64,000 nucleotides of DNA from Pseudomonas sp. PD9R (GCF_019200975.1 NZ_JAHTMR010000001.1:513400-577399); one strand, 5' to 3'; positions 50,134-59,605 are shown, numbered from the stretch's first letter. Notes: generated by a model not told the origin, from the sequence alone. A program made the numbers and translations.

Positions 50134-51579
50134 ATGTATCCGATAGCCTCTCACTGGCTCAACTACATCGACGGTCAATGGAGCGACAGCGTCCAGCAAC
50201 TGGCGGTGCACAACCCTGGCACTGGCGAGCAGATCGCGACCATCGCCCAGGCCACCGTTGCCGATGCCGAGCGCGCCTTGCTGGCGGCCCGACGCTGCGC
50301 CGACAGCGGCGAGTTGACCCGTGTGCGCCCGGCGCAGCGTGTTACCTGGTTGCTGCGCATCGCCGAGGAAATTCGAGCGGTAGCAGACGAAGGTGCCTGG
50401 GTGCTGTGCCAGGAAAACGGCAAGCGCCTGAGCGATGCCAAAGACGAGTTCATCGAGGCGGCGCGTTACTTCGAGTACTACGCCGGGATGGCGGACAAAA
50501 TCGAAGGCACCTCGATCCCGCTCGGCAATGGCTACATGGACTTTACCCTGTACGACCCGATGGGCGTTTCGGCGCAAATCGTACCGTGGAACTTCCCGGT
50601 TTCGATTTGTGCCCGCTCGCTGGCACCGGCCCTGGCGGCCGGCAACGCAGTGGTCATCAAGTCCCCCGAGCTTTCACCGCTGGGCATGTGCGTGCTGATC
50701 CGCGCCATTGCCAAAGCGGGTTTGCCTAACGGTGCGGTCAATCTGATTTGTGGCCGTGGCCGCGAGGTCGGTTCTTATCTGGTCAGCCATCGTGCGGTCG
50801 ATCAGATCGTGTTCACCGGTTCGGTACCGACGGGGCAGTCGATTTTGCGCGATGCCGCTCAGCATGCGATTCCGAGCGTGATGGAGTTGGGTGGCAAATC
50901 GGCGGCGATTGCCTTCGCCGATGCCGACCGTGAGCAACTGCTGGCCAGTGTCCAGTCCGGCATTTTCTTTAATGCCGGCCAGGTCTGTTCGGCGATGTCG
51001 CGCCTGCTGGTGCAGCGCGAGATTTATGAAGAGGTGGTCGAGGCCGTCGTCGCCATGGCCGAAGGGCTCAGCGTTGGCGTCGGTCAGGACAACGCCGACC
51101 TCACGCCGGTGGTCAGCGCCGGGCAACTGGCGGGCATCGAAGCCTTGTGCCGACGGGCAGTCGAAGACGGCGCCGTGGCGGTCACCGGCGGCGAAGCATT
51201 TGGCGACCGTGCCGGGCATTTCATGCGTCCGACGGTGTTCCGCGACGTCACTCCCCAGATGTGCATTGCCCAGGAAGAAGTCTTCGGGCCGGTGCTGGCG
51301 ATCATGGCGTTCGATACGGAAGAGGAAGCCATTGCCATTGCCAACGGCACCGAATTCGGTTTGGTAGCCGGGGTGTTTACCCAGGACATCAGCCGCGCCA
51401 TGCGCTGCACCCGTCGCCTGAAATCGGGCCAGGTGTTCGTCAACGAATGGTATGCCGGCGGCATCGAAACGCCGTTCGGTGGCGTCGGTTTGTCGGGCTT
51501 TGGTCGGGAAAAGGGCCAGGAAGCCTTGTTCAGTTACGTTCGCACGAAGAACGTGGCAATCCGGGTCGCTGGAGAGTGA
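50134..51579 (+). CDS. NAD-dependent aldehyde dehydrogenase (betaine-aldehyde-dehydrogenase-like)
   Basis: A 481-residue aldehyde dehydrogenase with Glu251 (MELGGKSAA) and catalytic Cys285 (FFNAGQVCSAMSR), plus QIVPWNFPVSICARSLAPALAAGNAVVIKSPE. The pattern fits the betaine-aldehyde/gamma-aminobutyraldehyde group. Nine bases separate it from the Rieske gene and GAGG precedes its ATG. It would oxidise an aldehyde released by the oxygenase or by the FAD oxidase. Confidence 0.93.
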   Translation: MYPIASHWLNYIDGQWSDSVQQLAVHNPGTGEQIATIAQATVADAERALLAARRCADSGELTRVRPAQRVTWLLRIAEEIRAVADEGAWVLCQENGKRLSDAKDEFIEAARYFEYYAGMADKIEGTSIPLGNGYMDFTLYDPMGVSAQIVPWNFPVSICARSLAPALAAGNAVVIKSPELSPLGMCVLIRAIAKAGLPNGAVNLICGRGREVGSYLVSHRAVDQIVFTGSVPTGQSILRDAAQHAIPSVMELGGKSAAIAFADADREQLLASVQSGIFFNAGQVCSAMSRLLVQREIYEEVVEAVVAMAEGLSVGVGQDNADLTPVVSAGQLAGIEALCRRAVEDGAVAVTGGEAFGDRAGHFMRPTVFRDVTPQMCIAQEEVFGPVLAIMAFDTEEEAIAIANGTEFGLVAGVFTQDISRAMRCTRRLKSGQVFVNEWYAGGIETPFGGVGLSGFGREKGQEALFSYVRTKNVAIRVAGE

Positions 51580-51584
51580 ACATC

Positions 51585-52994
51585 ATGTACAAGACTTGGC
51601 TTTGCATCGTTTGTGGCCTGATTTACGACGAGGCACTGGGATGGCCGGACGACGGCATCCTCGCCGGCACCCGCTGGGAAGATGTTCCAGAGGACTGGGT
51701 TTGCCCCGAGTGCCATGTCGGCAAGGCCGATTTCGAGATGCTCGATATCAGTGAACACGTTGAGGCAGCTGCTGCCGTCAGCGCGCCGATCAGTGCGCTG
51801 CCGGTGGCAGTTACTGTGCCTACTGTAAGCCTGTCGCCACGTCAGCCGATCGTTATCATCGGCAGCGGTTACGCCGGTTACGGCCTGGCCCAGGCGTTGC
51901 GCAAGGCAGACCCCGACGTCGAAATCCGCGTGCTGACTCAGGAATCCGGTCACCTGTATTCGAAACCCGCGCTATCGATTGGACTGTCCCAGGGCAAAAG
52001 CGCCGAGGCGTTGTCCGGCGAATCACCCCTGGCGATCGAACAGCGTCTGAACATCCGCGTCTATCCCCATTGCAAGGTGCTGGGCATCGACAGTTCGGCA
52101 CGGCGCCTGCGCACCAGCTTCGGTGAAATGCAGTACGGCCAGTTGGTGCTCGCCAGCGGTGCGCAGCCGATTCGTTTGCCGATCCAGGGCGACATGGCAG
52201 CGATGCTCAGCGTCAACAACTTGCAGGATTATCACGGCTTTCGTGAGCGCCTGGCCGGCGTGCAGCGTGTCGCCATTTTGGGCGATGGCCTGATCGGTTG
52301 CGAGTTTGCCAATGACCTGGCCCACAACGGTTTTAGCGTGGAGGTCATCGGCTTGGGTCGCTGGCCGATGGAGCGCTTGCTACCCGCCGAAGCGGGGCAG
52401 GTGCTGAAGAACGCGCTGAGTGAACTGGGGGTGAAGTGGCATTTGCAGAACACCGTGCAAGCCATCGAATCCAGCGGGCAGGGCTATCACCTGACACTCG
52501 CCGATGGCCAAACCGTCGAGGCTGATCTGGTGTTGTCGGCAGTCGGCTTGCGACCCGATTTGAGCCTGGCAGAGAGTGCCGGCGTGACGGTTGGACGAGG
52601 CATTCAAGTGAACGCTCATCTGCAAACTTCTGCGCCGGGCATCTTCGCCCTGGGCGATTGCATCGAGATCGACGGTCAGTTGCTGCCTTATCTGGCGCCG
52701 ATCAATCAGGGCATCCAGGCGCTGAGTAAAACCTTGCTCGGCCAACTCACGGCTGTCGACTACCCGCTGATGCCGGTGACGGTGAAGACGCCGGCCGCGC
52801 CGCTGTGTCTGTTAGCGCCGGCCAACGCCAGTGAAGGTGAATGGCGATGCACGCCGACGCAAGACGGTTTGAGCGCCGGGTTTTATGACGCCGAGGGCAG
52901 GCTTAATGGCTTTGTCCTGCTGGGTCGCCAAGCGCAAACACAGCGCAGCGCATTGCTGCAGTCCTGTCAGAACTCTCAGCAGGCTGTAGCCTGA
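51585..52994 (+). CDS. Rubredoxin-rubredoxin reductase fusion
   Basis: A 469-residue two-domain electron carrier. Residues 1-55 are a rubredoxin with Cys7-x-x-Cys10 (WLCIVCGLIYDE) and Cys40-x-x-Cys43 (WVCPECHVGKADFEML). After an Ala-rich linker, residues about 88-460 form an FAD/NAD oxidoreductase with IVIIGSGYAGYGLAQAL and a second NAD-binding VAILGDGLIGCEFANDL, plus the FAD-closing GIFALGDCIEIDG. Rubredoxins usually serve alkane hydroxylases; here the fusion lies in the Rieske-oxygenase operon and no ferredoxin/reductase gene is present, so it is the likely electron donor. Five bases separate it from the aldehyde dehydrogenase. Confidence 0.92.
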   Translation: MYKTWLCIVCGLIYDEALGWPDDGILAGTRWEDVPEDWVCPECHVGKADFEMLDISEHVEAAAAVSAPISALPVAVTVPTVSLSPRQPIVIIGSGYAGYGLAQALRKADPDVEIRVLTQESGHLYSKPALSIGLSQGKSAEALSGESPLAIEQRLNIRVYPHCKVLGIDSSARRLRTSFGEMQYGQLVLASGAQPIRLPIQGDMAAMLSVNNLQDYHGFRERLAGVQRVAILGDGLIGCEFANDLAHNGFSVEVIGLGRWPMERLLPAEAGQVLKNALSELGVKWHLQNTVQAIESSGQGYHLTLADGQTVEADLVLSAVGLRPDLSLAESAGVTVGRGIQVNAHLQTSAPGIFALGDCIEIDGQLLPYLAPINQGIQALSKTLLGQLTAVDYPLMPVTVKTPAAPLCLLAPANASEGEWRCTPTQDGLSAGFYDAEGRLNGFVLLGRQAQTQRSALLQSCQNSQQAVA

Positions 52995-53004
52995 GGCCAG
53001 AATC

Positions 53005-54333
53005 ATGAAGAACTCGATCAATCTGCCATATGACGATGCGACCTGCGGCTGGTACGCAGCGTTGCCTCAACAACCTGCCTGCAAGCGTTTGTCCGGCGAA
53101 CAGCGTGCCGACTACGCGGTCGTGGGCGCAGGCTTTGCCGGCCTGGCTGCGGCCCGTCGCCTCGCCGAGCATCATCCGCAAGCACGCATTCTGTTGGTGG
53201 ATGCGCAGCGGGTCGCCCATGGTGCCTCGGGTCGTAACTCCGGTTTCGTCATTGACCTGCCCCACAAGTTCGCCCTGGAGCATCCAGACCCGGCGCATAA
53301 ACAACGCTTGCTGTCGCTCAACCGCGCGGCGATTTCGCAGTTGCAGGGTTTGGTACAGGACCGTGGCATCGACTGCCAGTGGTCCCATGCCGGCAAGTAT
53401 CAAGGAGCAGTCGGCCAACGCGGCATGGCTTACCTGGATCACTTCGAACGCTTGATGAGCGACTTGGGCGAACCGTTCCGCCGAGTAGGGTCGACAGAGC
53501 TCGCCGGTGTACTGGGCACCCCGCATTACAGCGGCGCGATTTACACCCCCGGTTGCTACCTGATGCAACCCGCAGCGCTGGTCACTGGCCTGGCGCGGAC
53601 ATTGCCGGGCAACGTTGAGCTGCTGGAAGAATCGCCGATCCAGCGCCTGGAGCGTGACGGCCGTGGCGGCTGGATTCTGCATGGCACCTCGGGGCAGATC
53701 CGTACCCCGCAACTGTTGCTGGGTACCAGTATTTTCACTCAGGAATTTGGCTATCTGCGCAATCGCCTGTTGCCGGTGATGACCTTTGCCAGCTGGACCC
53801 GGCCGCTGACCGATGCGGAACTGGCTACCTACGGCGGGCAACTGGATTGGGGCCTCACGCCGGCGGATCACGCCGGGACGACGGTGCGCATGACTCAGGA
53901 CCGCCGCCTGATTATCCGCAACACCTACAAGCACGTGCCCAAGTACGGGCGCAGCACCAGCGATGGCATGCGCGAGAATGTGCAGGCGTCCCATCGCAAG
54001 GCATTTCTGGCGCGCTTCCCGCAACTGGCCGACGTGCCTTTTAGCCACACGTGGGGCGGGGTTTATGCCATCTCGCGAAACTTCACCAACTTCTTTGGCG
54101 AGTTGGAGCCGGGCGTGCATGCGTCGGCGTGCGACAACGGCGTCGGTGCGGCGTGGGGCACGATCTCCGGCACGATGCTGGCGGACCTTGCGGTGGGTGC
54201 CGATTCGGCGCAGTTGAACGACATCCGCGCTGTCACCGGCATGCCATCGCTCAACCCGCCGGAACCGTTTCTTGGACTGGGTGTTCGCTCGCGTATTCGT
54301 CTGGCCGCCTGGAACAGCCGGAGTGAACTATGA
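53005..54333 (+). CDS. FAD-dependent amine oxidase-like protein (DAO/PuuB family)
   Basis: A 442-residue flavoprotein: ADYAVVGAGFAGLAAARRLAEHHP gives the FAD-binding fold, ASGRNSGFVIDLPH the DAO/PuuB signature, and ISGTMLADLA the C-terminal FAD block. Relatives oxidise gamma-glutamylputrescine, sarcosine-like or other secondary amines to aldehydes. It follows the reductase after 10 bp and overlaps the cupin gene by 4 bp (ATGA). It probably performs a further C-N cleavage step. Confidence 0.9.
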   Translation: MKNSINLPYDDATCGWYAALPQQPACKRLSGEQRADYAVVGAGFAGLAAARRLAEHHPQARILLVDAQRVAHGASGRNSGFVIDLPHKFALEHPDPAHKQRLLSLNRAAISQLQGLVQDRGIDCQWSHAGKYQGAVGQRGMAYLDHFERLMSDLGEPFRRVGSTELAGVLGTPHYSGAIYTPGCYLMQPAALVTGLARTLPGNVELLEESPIQRLERDGRGGWILHGTSGQIRTPQLLLGTSIFTQEFGYLRNRLLPVMTFASWTRPLTDAELATYGGQLDWGLTPADHAGTTVRMTQDRRLIIRNTYKHVPKYGRSTSDGMRENVQASHRKAFLARFPQLADVPFSHTWGGVYAISRNFTNFFGELEPGVHASACDNGVGAAWGTISGTMLADLAVGADSAQLNDIRAVTGMPSLNPPEPFLGLGVRSRIRLAAWNSRSEL

Positions 54334-54701
54334 GTCAGCCCGAAACGGAAAAAAGTCGGGTCCTGCGCATCGACCATAAGGACCTGGACTTCAACTTCCG
54401 TGGTGGTCCGCCCGGCGCTGCCTATGTCGCCCGTGCCCTCAGCAATGAAATCTCGCCGAACATCGGGGTGGGTTTCGCCCGCTGGGAAGGCGCGCAAATC
54501 GCCTGGACGGTGCTGTATGACGAGGTGATCTTCGTGATCGAAGGTTGCTTTGAATTGCAGGTCGGCGACGAGCTGTTCCAGGTCACACCCGGTCAGTTGC
54601 TGTGGATTCCTGAAGGCACGGAACTGGTCTATGGCGGGCATGCCTTGTTCGGGTATGTCGTGCATCCGGGCAACTGGAAAGAGCTTCACGGTTTGGCTTG
54701 A
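54330..54701 (+). CDS. EutQ-like cupin protein
   Basis: A 123-residue single cupin with YDEVIFVIEGCFELQVGDELFQVTPGQLLWIPEGTEL, the EutQ pattern. The gene overlaps the FAD oxidase by 4 bp (ATGA), so they are coupled. Role unknown; in the same clusters such cupins may bind an amine or act in its turnover. Confidence 0.9.
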   Translation: MSQPETEKSRVLRIDHKDLDFNFRGGPPGAAYVARALSNEISPNIGVGFARWEGAQIAWTVLYDEVIFVIEGCFELQVGDELFQVTPGQLLWIPEGTELVYGGHALFGYVVHPGNWKELHGLA

Positions 54702-54708
54702 GACCTTG

Positions 54709-54733
54709 AGGGAGCGAGCTTGCTCCTACAGGG
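54709..54733. repeat. Remnant of the GGGAGCGAGC REP family
   Basis: GGAGCGAGCTTGCTCC at 54711-54726 is an inverted repeat followed by TACAGG; it matches half of the second REP family seen at 43606. It lies between the cupin and MFS genes. Confidence 0.7.
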
Positions 54734-54772
54734 GGGGCGAGCAAGGCGTACCGGGGTTTCGTTCGTTTTCTC

Positions 54773-56047
54773 ATGCCGCATTTTTCTGGAATCAGCACAG
54801 TGTTTGGACTGACGAAAACCTTTGGTGCGCTCTATTTGGCCAGCTTGTTGATGCAGTTGGGCTCGACCTTGCTGATGACTTACCTGGCACTTCGCCTGAA
54901 TGCATTGGGGGCTTCTGAAACGGCAGGTGGTGCGTTGATGGCCACCAATGCCCTGGGCATGGTTGTGGGTGGTTGGGTCGGGCGCAGCCTGATCGCACAG
55001 GTCGGGCACATTCGCACTTATGCGGCCTGTGCCGGTACGATTGCGGCGGCGGTACTGGCCCATGAATTCAGTACGTCCTTGCCGTTCTGGCTGGTGCTTC
55101 GGGCGCTGGTCGGGCTGGCCATGATGTGCCAACTGATGGTGTTGGAGAGCTGGCTTAACGACCAGGCCAGGACCGAACAGCGTGGCGGTGTCCTGGCGCT
55201 GTACATGGTGGCGAGTTACGTCGGCATGATGCTCGGTCAGTTGGCCTTGAGTCTGGATGAGGGATTGGGCATCCGTGCGCTGCTGGGTGTGGCGATGGTG
55301 TTTGCCTTGTGTTCGGTGCCGGTGGCGCTCACCCGTAGCGCGCATCCAACGGCGGTGCCGGCGGCATCCATTGATTTGCGATTGTTCCTGCGCAGGATTC
55401 CGCAGTCGTTGGTGACCATTCTCGTGTCTGGCATGGTCAATGGCAGCTTCTATGGCCTGGCTTCGATCTATGCGAGCAAGCAGGGGCTGGGAACGGCGCA
55501 GGTCGGGCAGTTCATGGCATTGACCATCGGTGCGGGACTGTTGGCGCAGTTGCCTCTGGGCTGGCTCTCGGATCGCTTGCCCCGCGCCAGTCTGATCCGC
55601 GCAGTGGCCGTGTTGCTGATACTGACCAGCCTGCCGTTGGCGTTCTATCAAGCCCCTTCATTCACGACGCTGCTGTGGTTCGGGGCGGGCATCGGCTTTT
55701 TGCAGTTCTGCCTGTACCCGCTGGGCGTGGCGCTGGCCAACGACAACATGGAACCGCAGTTACGCGTGTCGCTCTCGGGGATGCTGTTAATTACCTTCGG
55801 CGTCGGCGCCTGTTTCGGGCCGCTGATCGCTGGAGTGCTGATGGAGTTTTTCGGGCCATCCAGCTTTTATTTTTTCTATGCGGGCAGTGCAACGTTGCTC
55901 GCGCTATTGGTGGGCCAGGCGAAAGTGACTGGCAAACACTTGCACAAGGATGCGCCGCTTCATCACCCCTCGACACCTAACGGGATTGCCAGCTCCAACC
56001 TGGTGGCGGTCGCTGAGCCTGCAAATAAATGCGCTGAAGTGCGTTAG
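54773..56047 (+). CDS. MFS transporter (YcaD-like family)
   Basis: A 424-residue transporter with twelve predicted helices, for example TFGALYLASLLMQLGSTLLMTYLALRL at the start and LPFWLVLRALVGLAMMCQLMVLESWLNDQA, which is the family block of YcaD/YfkF-type MFS proteins. GWLSDRLPRASLIRAVA gives the loop between helices 8 and 9. The start is uncertain: ATG at 54773 lacks a clear ribosome site and a later GTG near 54800 is possible. It is the seventh gene of the Rieske cluster and may move the substrate or export a product. Confidence 0.88.
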   Translation: MPHFSGISTVFGLTKTFGALYLASLLMQLGSTLLMTYLALRLNALGASETAGGALMATNALGMVVGGWVGRSLIAQVGHIRTYAACAGTIAAAVLAHEFSTSLPFWLVLRALVGLAMMCQLMVLESWLNDQARTEQRGGVLALYMVASYVGMMLGQLALSLDEGLGIRALLGVAMVFALCSVPVALTRSAHPTAVPAASIDLRLFLRRIPQSLVTILVSGMVNGSFYGLASIYASKQGLGTAQVGQFMALTIGAGLLAQLPLGWLSDRLPRASLIRAVAVLLILTSLPLAFYQAPSFTTLLWFGAGIGFLQFCLYPLGVALANDNMEPQLRVSLSGMLLITFGVGACFGPLIAGVLMEFFGPSSFYFFYAGSATLLALLVGQAKVTGKHLHKDAPLHHPSTPNGIASSNLVAVAEPANKCAEVR

Positions 56048-56328
56048 TGAGAGGAGGGCGTCAGTTTCTTCGTCGAGCAAGGGACAGGACAGGAAAAATA
56101 CAGGGGGAAACCGATTCTATTGATGCGTTTTTCTCATGAGTCGGTGACGAAAAATGGTTTGAACGACGCACCCGTTTCAACGATCTTGGCGATGCTGCCA
56201 AGACCCGGTTAGACCTGAATTAACCCATGGATGAACAGTGCCTTTGACCTGGCGTCAATGAGTGCCAGGCGACGAGCATCCAACGGAACACTCTCTACAC
56301 CCTTAAACAAAAACAAAAGGGGATAAAA
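56048..56328. promoter_or_regulatory. Leader region of the BCCT gene with two inverted repeats
   Basis: The 281 bp hold no gene. TCTTGGC-6-GCCAAGA at 56184-56203 is a perfect 7-bp inverted repeat, and CCTGGC-10-GCCAGG at 56248-56269 is another of similar core (TGGC..GCCA). Both are candidate operators for the BCCT gene. Confidence 0.55.
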
Positions 56329-58014
56329 ATGCGTGCTCAATCCGGCCTGTTGAAAGGCCTGAATCCGAATGTGACAGTGGCTTCCATATTAGCGGTGATC
56401 ATATTTGTACTGTTTTGTGCATTTAAAGATGAACAGGCAGCCAAGGCCTTTGAAATGGCTTCGGTGTTTATTCTGCATAACTTCAAATGGTATTACATCG
56501 CCCTGATCAGCGGTGTGCTGGGCGTACTGCTTTATATATCCGTCAGCCGTTTTGGCAATCTGAAACTGGGTGCCGAACATGATGTGCCGGAGTTCAGCTT
56601 CCCCTCATGGATCGCCATGTTGTTCAGCGCAGGGATGGGGATCGGCCTGATCTTCTGGTCGGTTGCCGAACCCATGCTGCACTATGCCGATAACCCGTTC
56701 TCCAAAGGGTTGACGGATGAATCGGCCACCTTGGCGATGCGTATCACCCTGTTCCACTGGGGCCTGCATCCATGGGCGATTTTTTCCATGATTGGCTTGA
56801 GCCTGGCCTATTTTGCTTACCGTAAAGGTTTGCCGCTGGCACTTCGCTCACTGTTTTACCCGCTGATTGGCGACCGCATTTATGGCTGGTTTGGTCATGT
56901 TGTCGACATTCTGGGTGTGGTGATTACGGCCTTTGGTGTCTCCCAGTCTCTTGGTCTGGGCGTGGCGCAGATCAATACCGGGCTGCATCAGGTATTTGGT
57001 ATTCCGGTCAGTATCGGGTTGCAGTTGTCGATTATCTTGTTTGTCAGTGTAGTTGCCTGTATTTCGCTACTGGCCGGGCTGTCTAAAGGCATGAAGCGTA
57101 TATCGACGCTTAACATGTACTTGTCATTCATATTAATGCTGGCGGTACTGGCGATTGGTCCGACCCGCTACATCCTGAACCTGATGTTTGAATCCACCGG
57201 CGACTATGTTCAAAACATCGTCGGCCTGAGTTTCTGGATGGACACGCAGAAGGACACTGAATGGCAAAACTGGTGGACAGCGTTCTACTGGCCATGGTGG
57301 ATGACCTGGGGGCCTTTCGTTGGGCTGTTCATTGCACGGATCTCCAAAGGCCGGACCATTCGTGAACTGGTCATCGGCGCTCTGGTGGTGCCGACGATGG
57401 TGACCATTCTGTGGATGTCGGTGTTCGGTGGCGCTGCGCTGAAGAACGAGCAACAGGACCGACAGGCTTACCAGGCGTCCGTCGCTGCTCAAGAGGTCAC
57501 TGCGGATCAGCCGAAGTTTGCCGGCGGCACGGTGTTGCTGGCCACCAAGAAAGAAACCACCGCTGCGATGTTCACGCTGCTGCAGTCGCTCGATGGTAAA
57601 ACCGTCGGCGCCGCGCTCTCGATCCTCGTCTGCGTTTTGCTCGGTGTGCACTTTGTCACCACGGCAGATGCGGGAACCCAAGTGTTGTGCACGTTGTGTG
57701 CGCTGGGCAGCACCAATCCGCCCAACTGGATCAGATTGTTGTGGTGCATTCTGGAAGGTTCCATTGCCGCGGGCCTGCTGCTGGCCGGGGGACTCAAGGC
57801 CATTCAGATGGCAAGTATTGCGGCGGGGCTGCCGATTGCCATGCTACTGCTGGTAATGTCGTACACATTGATCAGCAGCTTGCGTAAGGAAATGCCGAGC
57901 GTTCCAGCCTGGGCACCTGCGCGCGATAGCTTGCCGGAGCTGGGGCTTGCGCATGCCGAGCGTCGCGAAGCAGAGTCGAACCTGGGTAATACGACGCCGC
58001 TGACCGCAGCATAA
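56329..58014 (+). CDS. BCCT-family transporter (betaine/choline/carnitine type)
   Basis: A 561-residue secondary transporter of quaternary ammonium compounds. The family box WTAFYWPWWMTWGPFVGLFIARISKGRTIRE and the GMGIGLIFWSVAEPMLHY segment are clear, with twelve hydrophobic helices. AGGGG sits before the ATG. It has its own leader and a strong terminator, and lies directly after the Rieske cluster, which suggests that this cluster uses a compound such as a betaine. The substrate itself cannot be read from sequence. Confidence 0.95.
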   Translation: MRAQSGLLKGLNPNVTVASILAVIIFVLFCAFKDEQAAKAFEMASVFILHNFKWYYIALISGVLGVLLYISVSRFGNLKLGAEHDVPEFSFPSWIAMLFSAGMGIGLIFWSVAEPMLHYADNPFSKGLTDESATLAMRITLFHWGLHPWAIFSMIGLSLAYFAYRKGLPLALRSLFYPLIGDRIYGWFGHVVDILGVVITAFGVSQSLGLGVAQINTGLHQVFGIPVSIGLQLSIILFVSVVACISLLAGLSKGMKRISTLNMYLSFILMLAVLAIGPTRYILNLMFESTGDYVQNIVGLSFWMDTQKDTEWQNWWTAFYWPWWMTWGPFVGLFIARISKGRTIRELVIGALVVPTMVTILWMSVFGGAALKNEQQDRQAYQASVAAQEVTADQPKFAGGTVLLATKKETTAAMFTLLQSLDGKTVGAALSILVCVLLGVHFVTTADAGTQVLCTLCALGSTNPPNWIRLLWCILEGSIAAGLLLAGGLKAIQMASIAAGLPIAMLLLVMSYTLISSLRKEMPSVPAWAPARDSLPELGLAHAERREAESNLGNTTPLTAA

Positions 58015-58047
58015 GCCTACTGATGACCCTCACGGGGCAGTTTGTAA

Positions 58048-58095
58048 AAACACCGAAACCGTCCTCTGGCAGAGCTGACGGTTTCGGTGTTTTTT
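58048..58095 (+). terminator. Rho-independent terminator of the BCCT gene
   Basis: AACACCGAAACCGTC (58049-58063) pairs perfectly with GACGGTTTCGGTGTT (58077-58091), followed by a T run. It ends the plus-strand cluster. Confidence 0.95.
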
Positions 58096-58280
58096 TACGC
58101 CTTGTGTTACCTGCCAATCGCGACACAAACCGCTCTATTCATGCGCAATCCGTCAACAGTGTTTGTCCGGTGGGCGGCTTTTTAGGAAAGGGTCAAACAC
58201 CTAGCATCGTCTCTACCGAATGAACCCATGTCATGGGTTCTCAAGGTACAAACCAAAATTTCAACGAGACGGTGAACACC

Positions 58281-58553
58281 ATGAACATTTCAAAAATCGC
58301 GATTTTTCTTGCACTCGGTTTATTAGGGACACAGGCATTTGCGGAAGAAAGCCAGGCCAAGACGCCAGCGATCAAGGCGCCCGTCGAGACCTACTCTTAC
58401 GGCACCAAACTGGACATCAAGAAGGTTATTACTGTGACCGACATTCCTAACGTATGCGGACCGGTCCCGGCACAAATGACCTATGAGGACTCCAACGGCC
58501 AACGCCACGTCCTGCAATATCAAGTGATGGGGACTGGATGCTCAAACGGTTGA
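58281..58553 (+). CDS. DUF2790 small periplasmic protein
   Basis: A 90-residue protein with signal peptide MNISKIAIFLALGLLGTQAFA and a mature part with DIKKVITVTDIPNVCGPVPAQMTYEDSNGQRHVLQYQVMGTGC, the DUF2790 pattern with two conserved Cys that likely bond. These proteins are common in pseudomonads and often stress- or metal-responsive; function unknown. The 266-bp region before it includes the BCCT terminator and a promoter. Confidence 0.92.
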   Translation: MNISKIAIFLALGLLGTQAFAEESQAKTPAIKAPVETYSYGTKLDIKKVITVTDIPNVCGPVPAQMTYEDSNGQRHVLQYQVMGTGCSNG

Positions 58554-58597
58554 GTGCGGTGCAAACGGTGGAGGGTCGACACTCCATGTGTGCAACG

Positions 58598-59542
58598 TTA
58601 GCGAACCCGTTTTCTCGATGAGCCAGCGATTTTTTCATCAGCAGCCAACAAGCCTGGAATACAGTCTTTAAGAAACTCCACCCAGGTCTTTATTTTTGCA
58701 TCGACGAATTTGCGTGACGGGTAGATTGCGTACAGATTGAACTCTTCGAAATGGTACTCGGGCAGTACGCGCACGAGGGTGCCAGCCTTCAGTCCTTCCA
58801 CAGCAGAAGCAATGGGCTGAATACCGATTCCCATCGCGGTTTTTATCGCAATGGTCATGCCATCGGCTGTATTGACGTGAAAGGGCGACACGGGTGTGTT
58901 GACCGTCTCCACGCCTTCGGGGCCTTCAAATACCCAGTTTTCAACCGGCATAATCGTATTCACGATTCTCAGGCAATCATGTTCGCCAAGCGCACCCGGA
59001 GTATCGGGCATGCCGTGTTTCTTCAGATACGCCGGCGAGGCGCAGAGGATGCTGTAAGTGATGCCGAGCCGTTGAGCGACAAACCCGGAGTCGGGCAGGT
59101 CCCGCGCCAGGACAATCGACATGTCATAGCCTTCCTCCAGCAAGTCAGGTAGCCGGTTGGTCAGGGTCAAATCAAACAACACCGACGGATAGATCTCCCT
59201 GTACCGGGCAATGGCTTCGATCACGTAGTGATTGCCAATGGCGCCCATGGCATGAATTTTCAGCCGGCCAACGGGCTTGATGTGTGCAGTGCCTGCTTCC
59301 TCCTCCGCATCACGGATCTCTTCCAGAATTTTCTCGCAGCGCTGCAAGTAGCGCAGACCTGCTTCGGTCAACGCCAGACGTCGGGTGGTACGGTTGATCA
59401 GGCGGGTTTGAAGTCGGGCTTCCAGGCTGGAAACCGCTTTCGAAACGTTGGTTGTAGTGGTGTCCAACAACTGCGCCGCCGCTGTAAAACTGCCGGTCTG
59501 GGCGACCGCCGTGAAGAAGCGCATGGTCTGGAAAACATCCAT
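58598..59542 (-). CDS. LysR-family regulator (AaeR/DmlR-like)
   Basis: A 314-residue regulator with the HTH FFTAVAQTGSFTAAAQLLDTTTTNVSKAVSSLEARLQTRLINRTTRRLALTEAG and an effector domain with YPSVLFDLTLTNRLPDLLEEGYDMSI, the pattern of the LysR group that controls efflux and aromatic-acid genes. ATG at 59542 is preceded by AGGTG. It is downstream of the aldo/keto reductase and the efflux operon on the same strand and may control them. Confidence 0.92.
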   Translation of the reverse strand: MDVFQTMRFFTAVAQTGSFTAAAQLLDTTTTNVSKAVSSLEARLQTRLINRTTRRLALTEAGLRYLQRCEKILEEIRDAEEEAGTAHIKPVGRLKIHAMGAIGNHYVIEAIARYREIYPSVLFDLTLTNRLPDLLEEGYDMSIVLARDLPDSGFVAQRLGITYSILCASPAYLKKHGMPDTPGALGEHDCLRIVNTIMPVENWVFEGPEGVETVNTPVSPFHVNTADGMTIAIKTAMGIGIQPIASAVEGLKAGTLVRVLPEYHFEEFNLYAIYPSRKFVDAKIKTWVEFLKDCIPGLLAADEKIAGSSRKRVR

Positions 59543-59561
59543 CGTTTCACCTCGATGAGTC

Positions 59562-59597
59562 AAAAAAAAGGGGCGGCCCTGCACAGGACCGCCCCTT
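59562..59597 (-). terminator. Rho-independent terminator of the aldo/keto reductase gene
   Basis: Read on the minus strand, GGGGCGGTCC pairs with GGGCCGCCCC around a six-base loop and is followed by eight T. It lies just after the reductase stop codon, so LysR has its own promoter. Confidence 0.92.
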
Positions 59598-59605
59598 GTC
59601 GTGTG

